Below, one piece after another: positions 35,723-44,806 of a DNA stretch of 57,645 nucleotides. The stretch comes from Butyrivibrio sp. AE3009 (GTDB lineage Bacteria > Bacillota > Clostridia > Lachnospirales > Lachnospiraceae), in NCBI RefSeq assembly GCF_000420845.1, contig NZ_ATVS01000024.1, positions 1 through 57,645 on the forward strand, in the 5' to 3' direction. Below the pieces are notes generated by a model, which saw only the letters and a program-made list of their open reading frames with translations, was not told where the DNA came from and did no database searches. Positions within the stretch are counted from its first letter, which is position 1, and each line of letters begins with the position of its first letter. Made by a program: the position numbers and the translations under genes.

Positions 35723-36430
35723 TTATTTATCAAAATGTAGCTTCTCTTCCTTGAAGGATTCTATGTGTCCCATGTCGTCAAAGAGCTCAAGTCTTGGAAT
35801 TACCATATCTCCCTGATCTCCATCGAATCGCAGGATTGAGACGGAGCAGACTCCGTAAGGCATGGTAGTAAGTACAAAGGGCAGCGGAAGGCTCAAAATG
35901 TGTGAGAACAGGATTGCTCCGGAGCCGCCGTGAGCGAAGATGGCTATGGTATCATCATTTTCCTTAGTACATTCATATAGGCCGTTTTTCCTTGCAAGAC
36001 CGTACTCTCCAAGGAGTTCATCCAGGCCATTAGACACTTTGTCATAATAATCCATACAGATATTATTCTTGAAAAAGGGGTGTTCCGGCCAATTGGGAGA
36101 GCCCACATATTCGCCTGTATCTGTCAGTACTTTGTAGGCAAGAGTCCAGGGATGACCGTCATAGGGTAGCTTATCAGTTGCAGCTGCAACTCCGCCCTTG
36201 TCTCCCCAGTCAATCTCATGCATGAAATCCAGAATCTGCACCTCGATTTTATGCTGCCCCGCCGTGTAAGATGCCGTCTCTTTGGCCCTTCCCATTGGAG
36301 AAGAATAGATTGCCTTAATATTTTCATCCCTGAGCCTTGCGGCAGTGCTTATTGCCTGCTTTATGCCGTTGTCCGTCAAGCAGTCCTTTTCATAATTCGG
36401 CTCTCCATGTCTTATAAAAATCAGTCTCAT
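35723..36430 (-). CDS. Histidine phosphatase (phosphoglycerate-mutase-like)
   Basis: A 235-residue member of the histidine acid phosphatase / dPGM branch 1 superfamily. The N-terminal catalytic motif is FIRHGEPNY (His 8 becomes phosphorylated). Later come the conserved Arg and Glu in SSPMGRAKETA (about 43-53) and the second His in AIFAHGGSGAIL. It is cytoplasmic. The reaction could be phosphatase activity on a sugar phosphate or nucleotide; true glycolytic mutases are longer and have extra motifs. It is monocistronic: it is followed by a terminator and lies 111 bases downstream of the histidine kinase stop. Confidence 0.85.
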   Translation of the reverse strand: MRLIFIRHGEPNYEKDCLTDNGIKQAISTAARLRDENIKAIYSSPMGRAKETASYTAGQHKIEVQILDFMHEIDWGDKGGVAAATDKLPYDGHPWTLAYKVLTDTGEYVGSPNWPEHPFFKNNICMDYYDKVSNGLDELLGEYGLARKNGLYECTKENDDTIAIFAHGGSGAILFSHILSLPLPFVLTTMPYGVCSVSILRFDGDQGDMVIPRLELFDDMGHIESFKEEKLHFDK

Positions 36431-36541
36431 ATATCTACCCCTTCCCGGTCCTTAATCGCTGATAATTCTCTTTATCCATCCTGAATTCGCAGAACTGACA
36501 ATTGTACCCTACCTCATGTTGGCTCATCGATAATCAGCATG

Positions 36542-37984
36542 TTACGCACATTTCTTCATATCGATAACAAAACAGTTCCTACCGCCGGAGCGCTTGTACT
36601 TAAGGGTTCCATGGTGGCGCTCCACGATCTTGCGTGATATGGCGAGGCCAAGACCGGTTCCGCCGTCAGTTTTTCGGGTTTTGTCGCCTCTGGCGAAGGA
36701 TTCGAACATTCTGGCGGCGAATTCTTCGTCTATGGCTTCGCCGTCATCATACACTTCAATTGTTATCTTGCCGGAATCGTCAAGTATTCTGACACCTACG
36801 TTGCTGCCGGTCTCATTGTATTTATTGGCATTGGCCAGGAGGTTACTTACCGCTCTCCTGAAGAGCTGTGTATCAAGATTGGCAAAAACAGCTTCGTCCG
36901 GAATATCTATGTCAAATTCTTTGCCGGTGGCGGCGATCTCTTCGTAGAATTCCACACAGTTCCTTCGAACCAGCTCACAAATATCAGTCTTTTCCAGGTT
37001 GAGCTTGTAGGCATCGCTCTCTATCTTAAGACTGGTGTTAAGGTCAGCGATAAGGGTGCTGATCCTCTCGACCTTCATCTCAATTACCTTGTAATAATCA
37101 TCCTTTTTGTCCTCAGTGACAAGTCCTTCCTTAAGGGCATAGACACTGCTCTTTATTGAAGCCACGGGATTCTTGATATCATGGGCTAGCTCCAAGAGCA
37201 GCAAATTCCTACTCTGCTCGATCTGATGCTTCTGCTCTTCGGTTTCCTTGAGCTTCACGGCCATTTCATTGAATCGGTCTCTGATGTCCTCGAATTCCCT
37301 GTCGGTTTTGTAGTCGATGACCACGTCTCTCTTGCCTTCGCTAACTTCATTCATTCCCTTCATCAGAAGCTTAAGAGGCATATCGATATGTCTTTTGAGG
37401 TAGAAACTGATACCTGCGATCTCAAGTCCGAACATGGTCGCAATGATCACAAGGAACCAGATATATCTGCCTCCGTTGTCATTGGTGATCATATATGAAA
37501 TCTTATAATTCACCATATCTAAGGGATAAAAGACAAGAAAAATGCGCTTTGGATCCCCGGCATATCTTACGAGAGCCGAATAGCCTATATCATCGTATAC
37601 ATCGAACTCCCTGAGAACAATTCCCGTTTTTTCGTAGGATGCGTAGCCCATGTCCAGATATTTGGCCATATCAGTGAGGTCATAGCTGTACTTGTCTGTC
37701 AGCTTGTCTCCCACAACATTAATGACATTGCCGCTATCGTCAAGTTCCTCGATCCAGCCTCCGACGCGGCTGAGAACCTCAGTATCTGTAATGGTTCCAT
37801 CGTTATGAACAAAGGACTGGGGCGAAGCATTGCTCATACTTCCGTTTCCGAAATATATCAGAAGCGCCACTGCCAGAACCAGATACACCAGGATCGTAAT
37901 TATCAGAAACAATATGTAACTCTTAACAAGCCTTGAAAAAATGCTCTTTCTTTTTTCCCGTTTACTCTTCATAGTCAGCTTCAT
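36542..37984 (-). CDS. Sensor histidine kinase of the ABC-peptidase operon
   Basis: A two-helix membrane kinase of 480 residues: TM1 about 23-50, extracellular sensor about 55-165, TM2 about 172-195, HAMP about 197-245 (LLMKGMNEVSEGKRD), HisKA about 262-325 with LAHDIKNPVASIKSSVYAL, and HATPase with N- and G-boxes (LLANANKYNETG, TGLGLAISRKI). It would phosphorylate the response regulator encoded just upstream, overlapping by four bases. The sensor has no recognisable domain. It is the last gene of the 41038-36542 operon, with neither a clear terminator nor a T-tract seen behind it. Confidence 0.92.
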   Translation of the reverse strand: MKLTMKSKREKRKSIFSRLVKSYILFLIITILVYLVLAVALLIYFGNGSMSNASPQSFVHNDGTITDTEVLSRVGGWIEELDDSGNVINVVGDKLTDKYSYDLTDMAKYLDMGYASYEKTGIVLREFDVYDDIGYSALVRYAGDPKRIFLVFYPLDMVNYKISYMITNDNGGRYIWFLVIIATMFGLEIAGISFYLKRHIDMPLKLLMKGMNEVSEGKRDVVIDYKTDREFEDIRDRFNEMAVKLKETEEQKHQIEQSRNLLLLELAHDIKNPVASIKSSVYALKEGLVTEDKKDDYYKVIEMKVERISTLIADLNTSLKIESDAYKLNLEKTDICELVRRNCVEFYEEIAATGKEFDIDIPDEAVFANLDTQLFRRAVSNLLANANKYNETGSNVGVRILDDSGKITIEVYDDGEAIDEEFAARMFESFARGDKTRKTDGGTGLGLAISRKIVERHHGTLKYKRSGGRNCFVIDMKKCA

Positions 37985-38670
37985 TCTTTCTCAAATTTGT
38001 AGCCAAGGCCCTTAACTGCCTTGATCATCACGCTGTCAGCATCTGCTTTCCTTAGTTTGTTGCGAAGGTTACTGATGTGAACCATGACTGTGCTGTCGTC
38101 TGCGGCGCAGTCATCGTCCCAGACGTATTCTGTTATCTGCTGTTTGGTAAAAATATGCCCGGGATGAGGCATCAGAAGTTCAAGAATCTTGTACTCTGTG
38201 CCTGTAAGGGCGATGCTCTGTCCGTTTCTGGTAACGGATCTGGCGTCAGTGTTAAGTTCTATGCCAAAGGCGCTATAGGTCCTTGCGTCGCTGTCATGAT
38301 AATCGTAGTTGCGCCTAAGCTGAGCCTTGATCCTGGCTACAACCTCCATTGGATTGAAGGGCTTGGAGACATAGTCGTCAGCCCCCAGCTCAAGCCCCAG
38401 GATCTTGTCGTAATCCTCGTTCCTGGCCGTTAGCATAATAACAGGAACATGGCTAATCTCACGAATCTTCTTAAGAACGGCGAAACCGTCAAGCCCCGGC
38501 ATCATTACATCAAGTAATAGCATGTGGGGCTTAAGCGCCTTAAACTGCTCCAAGGCCGATAATCCGTTATCGACCTTGATAAATCTTATTCCTTCTTTGT
38601 TCAAAAAAAGCTCCAGGGAATCCAGGAGCTCTATCTCATCATCTGCCCCAAGTACCGTATATTCCATACC
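37981..38670 (-). CDS. OmpR/PhoB family response regulator
   Basis: A 229-residue DNA-binding regulator. The receiver domain has the acidic pair DDE near residue 10, phosphoacceptor Asp in LLLDVMMPG, Thr in MLTAR and Lys in SKPF. The C-terminal winged helix (about 130-229) includes ALTGTEYKILELL and VHISNLRNKLRK with the final VKGLGYKFE. The start is the ATG at 38670 with GAGAGG; the longer frame to 38688 lacks a site. It is coupled to the kinase by a four-base overlap and lies 31 bases after the metallopeptidase gene. Confidence 0.93.
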   Translation of the reverse strand, partial: GMEYTVLGADDEIELLDSLELFLNKEGIRFIKVDNGLSALEQFKALKPHMLLLDVMMPGLDGFAVLKKIREISHVPVIMLTARNEDYDKILGLELGADDYVSKPFNPMEVVARIKAQLRRNYDYHDSDARTYSAFGIELNTDARSVTRNGQSIALTGTEYKILELLMPHPGHIFTKQQITEYVWDDDCAADDSTVMVHISNLRNKLRKADADSVMIKAVKGLGYKFEKE

Positions 38671-38701
38671 TCTCACCCTTTCCGGCACAGGAGCGCAGAT
38701 T

Positions 38702-39595
38702 TTAGCGGATGTAATCCTCTATCACTTCAATAAGCGGTCTGTCAAAGCTGTAGGAGTCCTTCCAGTTCTCATCCAACTTGTCCAAAAGCATGCATTCCAG
38801 CATTCCGAGGCGATAGTACTTGGCATTGCCATCCACATATTTAGATGCGGTGTCCAGGTAATTCTTGATATATGTCTCTTCACCCATCTCTGATCTTACT
38901 GCCTGTGCTTCTACGTAGTATGCAGTGCCCTCCAGCTTGGTATAAAAATCCTCTGAATAGGCTGCTGCATCTGCAAGGAGTCCCCGTCTCTCCTTGGCTG
39001 TTTTGGTATATTCTATCGCAATTTCCACTGCATCGCCACTGTTTTCTTCAGTAATTATGCGGCTTAATATCTTAAGTTCATGCTCAAATAACTCTTTTGC
39101 GGCGCTATCGGAATCAATGATTGAAGAGAGCTCAGTCTCCGAATAAATATCGTCTGTTATGTTTTCATACAGGTTAAACTGGGTGTTCTGATAGGCGTGG
39201 AAGCCTTCATGCCAGACAACCACTGACAGCGGCTCGTCGTTCAGAGCTTCAAGAGTGGCCCAGGTATCGTACTGCGGTACAACGATCTGAAACTCATCTC
39301 CGTCCTGATACACACTGCCCACAAGACCTTCGAAAACGGCCTTTCTCTCGATATAATCGCATTTTCCGTCGTTATAGCTTACAAGGATGTCCTTTTCCCC
39401 ATCTGAAAATGCCACTTTGTAGTCAAGGGGACAGAACCCCGCAAAGCCCATATCACCAAGCTCTTTATAATCATCAGCAACCTTGTAGAGCACTTCCCTG
39501 TTATTTTCCTTAAGCCCCTTCTCCATGGTGGCAAAGCCTGAGATAACAAGTGCAGCTCCCACCAGAATGTATAACACTAATCCCGCTTTTTTCAT
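38702..39595 (-). CDS. Membrane-anchored gluzincin-type metallopeptidase
   Basis: A 297-residue protein anchored by one N-terminal helix (about 4-22; no lipobox Cys) with the rest outside the cell. It has the zinc motif H129-E130-x2-H133 in WHEGFHAYQ and a downstream E-G-x-A-Y-x-x-E motif (LEGTAYYVEAQA, E222-E229) that could supply the third zinc ligand. This fits gluzincin-type peptidases, though I cannot place it in a named family. Its gene follows the ABC permease by four bases and precedes a two-component system, so it probably acts on an extracellular peptide or is part of signal perception. Confidence 0.72.
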   Translation of the reverse strand: MKKAGLVLYILVGAALVISGFATMEKGLKENNREVLYKVADDYKELGDMGFAGFCPLDYKVAFSDGEKDILVSYNDGKCDYIERKAVFEGLVGSVYQDGDEFQIVVPQYDTWATLEALNDEPLSVVVWHEGFHAYQNTQFNLYENITDDIYSETELSSIIDSDSAAKELFEHELKILSRIITEENSGDAVEIAIEYTKTAKERRGLLADAAAYSEDFYTKLEGTAYYVEAQAVRSEMGEETYIKNYLDTASKYVDGNAKYYRLGMLECMLLDKLDENWKDSYSFDRPLIEVIEDYIR

Positions 39596-39599
39596 AACC

Positions 39600-40355
39600 T
39601 TATGCTTCCTCTCTTCTCAATGTGATTACCAGAAGTCCTGCAATCCAGATCACTATAAGTCCCATTATTATCACGTGTACATTCACAGGCCTCTCCTGAA
39701 CCAGGTTCCCCGCCTGAGTGCTGATGCCTGCCAGGTTGGGAATAAGGAGAACCGCTCTTTTGATCACTGCTCCGCCAAATCCCGTAAGCGCTGCAGTCAT
39801 AAGGTTAAGTGCGCTTCTGAGCGCTCCGCAGACAAGGATGATTACCATAATGGTTCCGGTAAAGAGTGTCGGGATCTTAATTGAAAGTGCTGAAGTCAGC
39901 ATACAGATACATGCCGCATAGAGCATCATGAAAAGTGAAGCAACTGCTATTCTTCCCAGCATTTCGGAATAGCCGTTAACCACTGCGAATACTCCGAGTG
40001 TCAGGTACAAAATAACTCCGGAGATCCAGGAAACAAGCACATTCCCTGCTGCCAGGCTCATGTGATATCTGCTCTGGCTTACGCCCCTTGACCATATCAG
40101 ATGGCTTGTGCGCCTTTCGTATTCCTGTGGAATTGTAGAACAGGATATTGCCAGTGCTATCGCACCGTTTAAGAAATTCAGAACATTGATAAGAATGGGA
40201 ACCAGAACGTAATAATCGTTCATGCTTTTTCCGCCCACGGTAAGTGTTCCCGTTCCTGTAGAAAAGATTGCCACAACAAGGATCCCCAGTATTGTTGTGA
40301 TATATAGCATCTTCCTGCGAATTTTTTCCCTTACTACATTAAGTACGATTTCCAT
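39600..40355 (-). CDS. ABC-2 type permease
   Basis: A 251-residue integral membrane protein with six hydrophobic segments, typical of ABC-2 export permeases (NatB-like). The ATG at 40355 is preferred, with GGGGAGG eight bases upstream; the ATG two codons earlier is too close to the site. It lies three bases after the ATPase stop. It forms a transporter with that ATPase. Substrate unknown; the adjacent extracellular peptidase hints at a peptide, but that is inference. Confidence 0.85.
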   Translation of the reverse strand: MEIVLNVVREKIRRKMLYITTILGILVVAIFSTGTGTLTVGGKSMNDYYVLVPILINVLNFLNGAIALAISCSTIPQEYERRTSHLIWSRGVSQSRYHMSLAAGNVLVSWISGVILYLTLGVFAVVNGYSEMLGRIAVASLFMMLYAACICMLTSALSIKIPTLFTGTIMVIILVCGALRSALNLMTAALTGFGGAVIKRAVLLIPNLAGISTQAGNLVQERPVNVHVIIMGLIVIWIAGLLVITLRREEA

Positions 40356-40357
40356 GA

Positions 40358-41038
40358 TCATTCCTCCCCAACCAGTCTGATAAATTTGTCCTCAAGACTC
40401 TCGTCGCTTTCGTCCTTGGTCCAGGTATCAAGCACTTCTCCTTTTCGCATGATCACGCCTCTGTCACAGACAGCTTCTATGTCATGAAGGATGTGAGAGT
40501 TGATTATAACTGTTTTGCCCTGTTCTTTAAGCTTCTTAAGCAATTCAAGATTATGTTTCCTGCCAAGAGCGTCAAGACCCGCGGTGGGCTCGTCAAGGAT
40601 AAGAATGTCCGGATCAGAGATAAGTGCCTGGGCAAGTGCCAGCCTCTGGATCATACCCTTGGAGTAGTTCTTGACTTTGATCTTGCTGTCCTCAAGCCCG
40701 GTCACTTCCAAAAGACTCCTTAAGTATGCCTTGTCTTTTTTGGCCTTGTCCCCTTCTATTCCGGCGTAGTAGTTCATCACCTCCATAGCTGTGAGATATT
40801 CGGGAAAATAAGGCGTTTCCGGCGAATATCCTATTTTGGCACCGTCCTCTATCTCTATATCTCCTGAGCTTGCCTTGGCAAATCCCAGGATCATTTTAAT
40901 TGTAGTTGTTTTGCCTGCTCCGTTGGCCCCAAGCAGTGCAAATACTTCCCCTTTTTTGATGTTAAGCGACAGATCTTTTACAACTGCCGTTTCCTTATAT
41001 TTTTTCTGTACGTTTTTCAAAACCAGGATGTCATTCAT
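40358..41038 (-). CDS. ABC transporter ATP-binding protein
   Basis: A 226-residue ATPase with Walker A GANGAGKTT (about 34-42), signature NYSKGMIQRLALAQAL, Walker B LILDEPTAGLD and switch His in NSHIL. It is the first gene of a five-gene operon (ATPase, permease, peptidase, regulator, kinase), preceded by AAGGAGG. The terminator of the ABC-F gene stands just upstream; transcription may start in the 60 bases between or depend on read-through. Confidence 0.93.
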   Translation of the reverse strand: MNDILVLKNVQKKYKETAVVKDLSLNIKKGEVFALLGANGAGKTTTIKMILGFAKASSGDIEIEDGAKIGYSPETPYFPEYLTAMEVMNYYAGIEGDKAKKDKAYLRSLLEVTGLEDSKIKVKNYSKGMIQRLALAQALISDPDILILDEPTAGLDALGRKHNLELLKKLKEQGKTVIINSHILHDIEAVCDRGVIMRKGEVLDTWTKDESDESLEDKFIRLVGEE

Positions 41039-41077
41039 TTGTATCGCTCCTCCTTACAGGGGATATATTAGCAATAC

Positions 41078-41102
41078 AAATAAAAGCCTCCTTAAAGGAG
41101 GC
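41078..41102 (-). terminator. Terminator after the ABC-F gene
   Basis: GCCTCCTT (41086-41093) and AAGGAGGC (41095-41102) form an 8-bp stem. On the minus strand TTTTATTTG follows. It lies 23 bases past the stop at 41126. Confidence 0.78.
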
Positions 41103-41125
41103 CTTAAGATTTCCTAAAGATATGA

Positions 41126-42940
41126 TTATTTGTTAAAACTGTCCACCATTTCCTGCAGTTCAACATATCTGTCCATTTTGCGCTCAATTTCGGCGTCAAC
41201 TTCTTCTTTTTCCTTGCTGAGCTTCATAAGCTTGGGAAAATCAGTGGCTGCTGCCGCTATTTCGCTCTCCAGCTCAGCGCTTCTTTCCTCCAGCTGTTCT
41301 ATCTCAGACTCTATGCTGTCATATTCCTTTTGTTCTTTATAAGAAAGCTTGGTCTTTTCTCTGGGTGCCTGATATTTGCCCTTGGGGGCTTTGTCTTCAG
41401 ATTTGCCGGCTGTTCCTGCATTCTTACTGTCTGAACTTGACGTTTCGGCTTCGGCGCTTTCTTTTTTATGCACAAGATAGTCCGAATAGCCACCTTCGCT
41501 CTGATAGAGACTTCCGTCTTCGAAAGCAAATACTCTGGTCACAACTCTGTCCAGGAAATATCTGTCATGGCTGACGGTTATGATGATACCCGCAAAGCCG
41601 TCCAGATAGTCCTCCAGCACTCTTAATGTCTGAATATCCAGATCATTGGTGGGCTCGTCCAGGATGATGACATTGGGCTGTTCCATCAGGACTCTCAGCA
41701 GGTACAGTCTTCTCTTCTCTCCTCCGGAGAGCTTGGAAATGGGTGCATACTGCATCTCAGGGGTAAAAAGGAACCTCTCGCACATGACAGAGGCCGAGGT
41801 GAGACCTTCCTTGGTTCTGATGAATTCAGCGGTGTCCTTGATGTAATCGATGACTCTTTTGCTCTCATCAAGAGCCTCATTTTCCTGACCAAAATATCCG
41901 ATCTTAATGGTCTGACCGATCTCCACAGTGCCCTCATCGGGAGATACTGCGCCGATGATACATTTCAAAAGAGTGGACTTACCACAGCCGTTGGGGCCGA
42001 TAATGCCGATTCTGTCCAGCTTTCCAAAGGTATAGGAGAAATCCTTGAATAATGCCTTATCCGCGTAGCTCTTGGAGATTCCCTCCAGAATTATGGTCTT
42101 ATTGCCCATTCTTGTGGGAAGGGAGCTAAGCTCCACCTGTCTCTCCTCCTCGGGCCTTACCCTGTCGCGAAGAGCTTCGAATCTCTGAATATGGGCCTTT
42201 TGCTTGGTGGAACGGGCTCTTGCGCCCCTGAGCATCCAGGCCAGATCCTTTCTGTAAAGGGTAGCTGCTTTCCTCTCGGCGGCCTGCTCATAGTCCATTC
42301 GCTGCTGCTTAAGTTCCAGAAATCCTGAATAATTGGACTCGTAGCGGTATACGTTTCCCTTATCGATCTCAAGTATCTGATTGGTAACTTCATCCAGGAA
42401 ATATCTGTCGTGGGTGATCATAAGAAGGGCCCCTCTGAAGTGCTGAAGAAACTCCTCAAGGTACTCTATCATCTCAGAATCAAGATGGTTGGTGGGCTCA
42501 TCCAGGATAAGCAGATCGGATGGGGTCATGATTGCTGCCACAAGAGCAGCTCTTTTCTTCTGTCCTCCGGAGAGAACTTTGGGATTACATTCGGGATCGT
42601 CGATACCAAATTTGGCCAGATTTGCCTTAACTTCCCCCATTTTGTCCCAGTTGTCGTTTCCTGCATAGATTTTACCTGTGATATTCTCCAAAAGGGTTTT
42701 ATCCATGTCAAACACCGGATTCTGAGGCAAATATGAGATGCGAAGACCGCTGCTCATTACCACCTGCCCGCTGTCAGGCTCTATCACTCCCGCAACTATT
42801 GACAGAAGCGTTGACTTACCTGTTCCGTTGGTTCCCACAACGCCTATTTTGTCTGTATCATTTATACCCACCGAAACACTGTCAAGAACGGGCCTTGACA
42901 TATATGCCTTGGTGACGTTTTCTACATTTAAGATGTTCAT
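41126..42940 (-). CDS. ABC-F family ATPase
   Basis: A soluble protein of 604 residues with two ABC domains and no membrane part. Walker A motifs are GTNGTGKST (N-terminal domain) and GPNGCGKST (C-terminal domain). Signatures are VLSGGQKKR and KLSGGEKRR. The P-site tRNA-interaction linker carries ARSTKQKAHIQR. The C-terminal end (about 500-604) is an acidic and then coiled-coil region, as in Uup/YdiF. ABC-F proteins act on the ribosome, either resolving stalled complexes or giving resistance to translation antibiotics; subfamily not decided. The ATG at 42940 has GGAAGG; the TTG at 42955 does not. Confidence 0.93.
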   Translation of the reverse strand: MNILNVENVTKAYMSRPVLDSVSVGINDTDKIGVVGTNGTGKSTLLSIVAGVIEPDSGQVVMSSGLRISYLPQNPVFDMDKTLLENITGKIYAGNDNWDKMGEVKANLAKFGIDDPECNPKVLSGGQKKRAALVAAIMTPSDLLILDEPTNHLDSEMIEYLEEFLQHFRGALLMITHDRYFLDEVTNQILEIDKGNVYRYESNYSGFLELKQQRMDYEQAAERKAATLYRKDLAWMLRGARARSTKQKAHIQRFEALRDRVRPEEERQVELSSLPTRMGNKTIILEGISKSYADKALFKDFSYTFGKLDRIGIIGPNGCGKSTLLKCIIGAVSPDEGTVEIGQTIKIGYFGQENEALDESKRVIDYIKDTAEFIRTKEGLTSASVMCERFLFTPEMQYAPISKLSGGEKRRLYLLRVLMEQPNVIILDEPTNDLDIQTLRVLEDYLDGFAGIIITVSHDRYFLDRVVTRVFAFEDGSLYQSEGGYSDYLVHKKESAEAETSSSDSKNAGTAGKSEDKAPKGKYQAPREKTKLSYKEQKEYDSIESEIEQLEERSAELESEIAAAATDFPKLMKLSKEKEEVDAEIERKMDRYVELQEMVDSFNK

Positions 42941-42972
42941 TAAAAAGCCTTCCAATCTTCCTTAAACTAAAT

Positions 42973-43017
42973 ACGCCATTTTTCTACCTATACTATCTTT
43001 AGGTAGAAAAATGACGT
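42973..43017 (-). terminator. Hairpin after the HD-GYP regulator
   Basis: ACGCCATTTTTCTACCTA (42973-42990) faces TAGGTAGAAAAATGACGT (43000-43017), 18 positions with one mismatch. It lies in the gap between the HD-GYP stop (43060) and the ABC-F start (42940). The AT-rich stem and the lack of a long U-tract make the function uncertain. Confidence 0.5.
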
Positions 43018-43059
43018 TTAACTTCATCAAATATACTTCATAGGCCTCATGGTGTCAAA

Positions 43060-44097
43060 TCAGTGGTTCTTTGCGCCATGATTATCATGATCATCCCTCA
43101 TGAGATACTCTTTATCATCATCGATCATTGCCAGCATTATGTCGGCAAACTTGGGGTCGAACTGGGAGCCTTTGCCCTTTTCAATCTCGCCCCTTACTAT
43201 TTCCTGCGCCAGAGCGCCTCTGTAGCTTCGATTGCTGGTCATGGCATCATAGGCATCAGCCACGGCAATGATCCTGGCTTCCTCGGGAATCTCTTCACCT
43301 GCAAGCCCCTGCGGATAGCCTCTTCCATCGAATCTTTCATGATGCCACTTTGCACCTGCTGCAAGTTCAGGCATCTCCTTGATATTCCCTAGGATCTTGC
43401 CGCCTATAGCAGGGTGTTTTTTGATGCATGCAAACTCCTCATCTGACAGTTTCCCCGGCTTGTTAATCACTTCATCGGGAACTCCGATCTTGCCTACATC
43501 GTGGAGAAGTCCCATCATGAAGATTTTCTCCTGCCTCTTCTCGTCATAGCCGTATCTTTTGGCTATTTCTCTGGAATACTCCGCCACCCTTCCGGAATGA
43601 CCATTTGTATATTTATCCTTGGCGTCAATGGCGTCTGCAAGGCACTCTACAACATGAAGGAAAAGATTCTCATTTTCTTTGGTCTTAGCATCTACTAAGC
43701 CCTCAAGGTTTCTTTGAAGCCGTATAAGTTCCACAGCATGCTGCACTCTGATAACCAGGACACTTGCAATGAACGGCTTTCTGATGAAATCCATGGCTCC
43801 GAGAGATAGCCCTTTAGTCTCCACTTCTTCATCTTCATTGGCAGTCAGAAAGATTACCGGCGTATCTCTCCAGCCGTTCTCACATTTTTTAAGCTCCTTA
43901 ATGACTTCAAAGCCATCCATCTCCGGCATGCTGATATCCATCAGAATGATATCCGGCGCAGAATTATCCTTGATATGTTCCAGGAGAGCTTTGCCCGACT
44001 TAAGCACAATCACCTTGAATCCGACGTCCGTCAGGATATTCCAGGCTCTTTTAAGAATTATAGGGTCATCATCAATAACTATTACTTCCGGAATCAT
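43060..44097 (-). CDS. Response regulator with HD-GYP output
   Basis: A 345-residue two-domain protein. The receiver (about 1-125) has VIDDDP, phosphoacceptor D54 in ILMDISMPE, T in FLTANEDEEVE and K in IRKPF. The HD-GYP domain (about 150-335) has LLHDVGKIGVPDEVI and KWHHERFDGRGYPQGL, with VADAYDAMTSNRSYR. It would lower c-di-GMP in a phosphorylation-dependent way. GGAGGT five bases before the ATG supports the start. It is divergent from the Hpt protein gene, which may relay phosphate to it. Confidence 0.93.
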   Translation of the reverse strand: MIPEVIVIDDDPIILKRAWNILTDVGFKVIVLKSGKALLEHIKDNSAPDIILMDISMPEMDGFEVIKELKKCENGWRDTPVIFLTANEDEEVETKGLSLGAMDFIRKPFIASVLVIRVQHAVELIRLQRNLEGLVDAKTKENENLFLHVVECLADAIDAKDKYTNGHSGRVAEYSREIAKRYGYDEKRQEKIFMMGLLHDVGKIGVPDEVINKPGKLSDEEFACIKKHPAIGGKILGNIKEMPELAAGAKWHHERFDGRGYPQGLAGEEIPEEARIIAVADAYDAMTSNRSYRGALAQEIVRGEIEKGKGSQFDPKFADIMLAMIDDDKEYLMRDDHDNHGAKNH

Positions 44098-44146
44098 ATT
44101 TACCTCCAAAAGAAAATTCCCCCAATTAAATAATATCTCAAAGACG

Positions 44147-44175
44147 TTTATACATCAACTTAATAGTGATATACT
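44147..44175 (+). promoter_or_regulatory. Candidate promoter of the Hpt gene
   Basis: TTTATA (44147-44152), 17-base spacer, TATACT (44170-44175). It lies 43 bases before the GTG start, in the divergent gap. Confidence 0.45.
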
Positions 44176-44218
44176 CAAAATGTACAAATAGCATAAACAA
44201 CAAGGAGGAACCCTTTCT

Positions 44219-44800
44219 GTGAATATAAATATCCCAGGTCTTGACATAGAAAAAGCCATCGACAATTCCGGTTCCAGAGAGCTTTTTACAGAGCTTCTCG
44301 GTGACGTCCACAGGATCATTGATGAAAAAAGTGATCTTGTGGAAACCTATTTAAAAAACGAAGATCTGAAAAACTATACCATCCAGGTCCATGCCCTTAA
44401 GACCACCTGCCGCATGATAGGCGCCATGGAGCTTGGAGAGGATTTCTTTACCCTGGAAAAACTTGGAAAAGAAAACGACCTGGAACAGGCTTCTAAGCTT
44501 ACTCCCGATGTTCTTGCAGCTTTCAGGGCGTTAAAACCTCATCTTGAGCCCTTTTCTCCCCACAAAGGCGATCCCCATAAGGCCTTTGACAAGGACGTTT
44601 TTTCAGCTGAATTAAACAGTCTTCTCGAGGCAATAGATGATTTTAATCTTGCCGCCGCGGAAGATGCCACAAAACAGCTGTTTTCCTATGGCTGCAATGA
44701 AGCCTTACAAGGAAAGCTCAAGGATCTTGATAAACTCATTTCCAATCTTGATTACGATGAGGCCAAAGAGCTGATCAATCAGATTCTTGCCGATCTCTGA
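44219..44800 (+). CDS. Stand-alone Hpt domain protein
   Basis: A 193-residue cytoplasmic protein whose first about 110 residues form a histidine phosphotransfer four-helix bundle. The phosphorylatable H58 sits in VHALKTTCRMIGA, matching the HxLKGxxxxxGA pattern. The rest (about 125-193) is a helical tail of unknown role. The start is GTG with AAGGAGGA nine bases upstream. It is the likely phosphorelay partner of the hybrid kinase at 46104 or of the HD-GYP regulator opposite. Its stop lies six bases from the stop of the convergent solute-binding protein gene. Confidence 0.82.
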   Translation: MNINIPGLDIEKAIDNSGSRELFTELLGDVHRIIDEKSDLVETYLKNEDLKNYTIQVHALKTTCRMIGAMELGEDFFTLEKLGKENDLEQASKLTPDVLAAFRALKPHLEPFSPHKGDPHKAFDKDVFSAELNSLLEAIDDFNLAAAEDATKQLFSYGCNEALQGKLKDLDKLISNLDYDEAKELINQILADL

Positions 44801-44806
44801 GTATGT

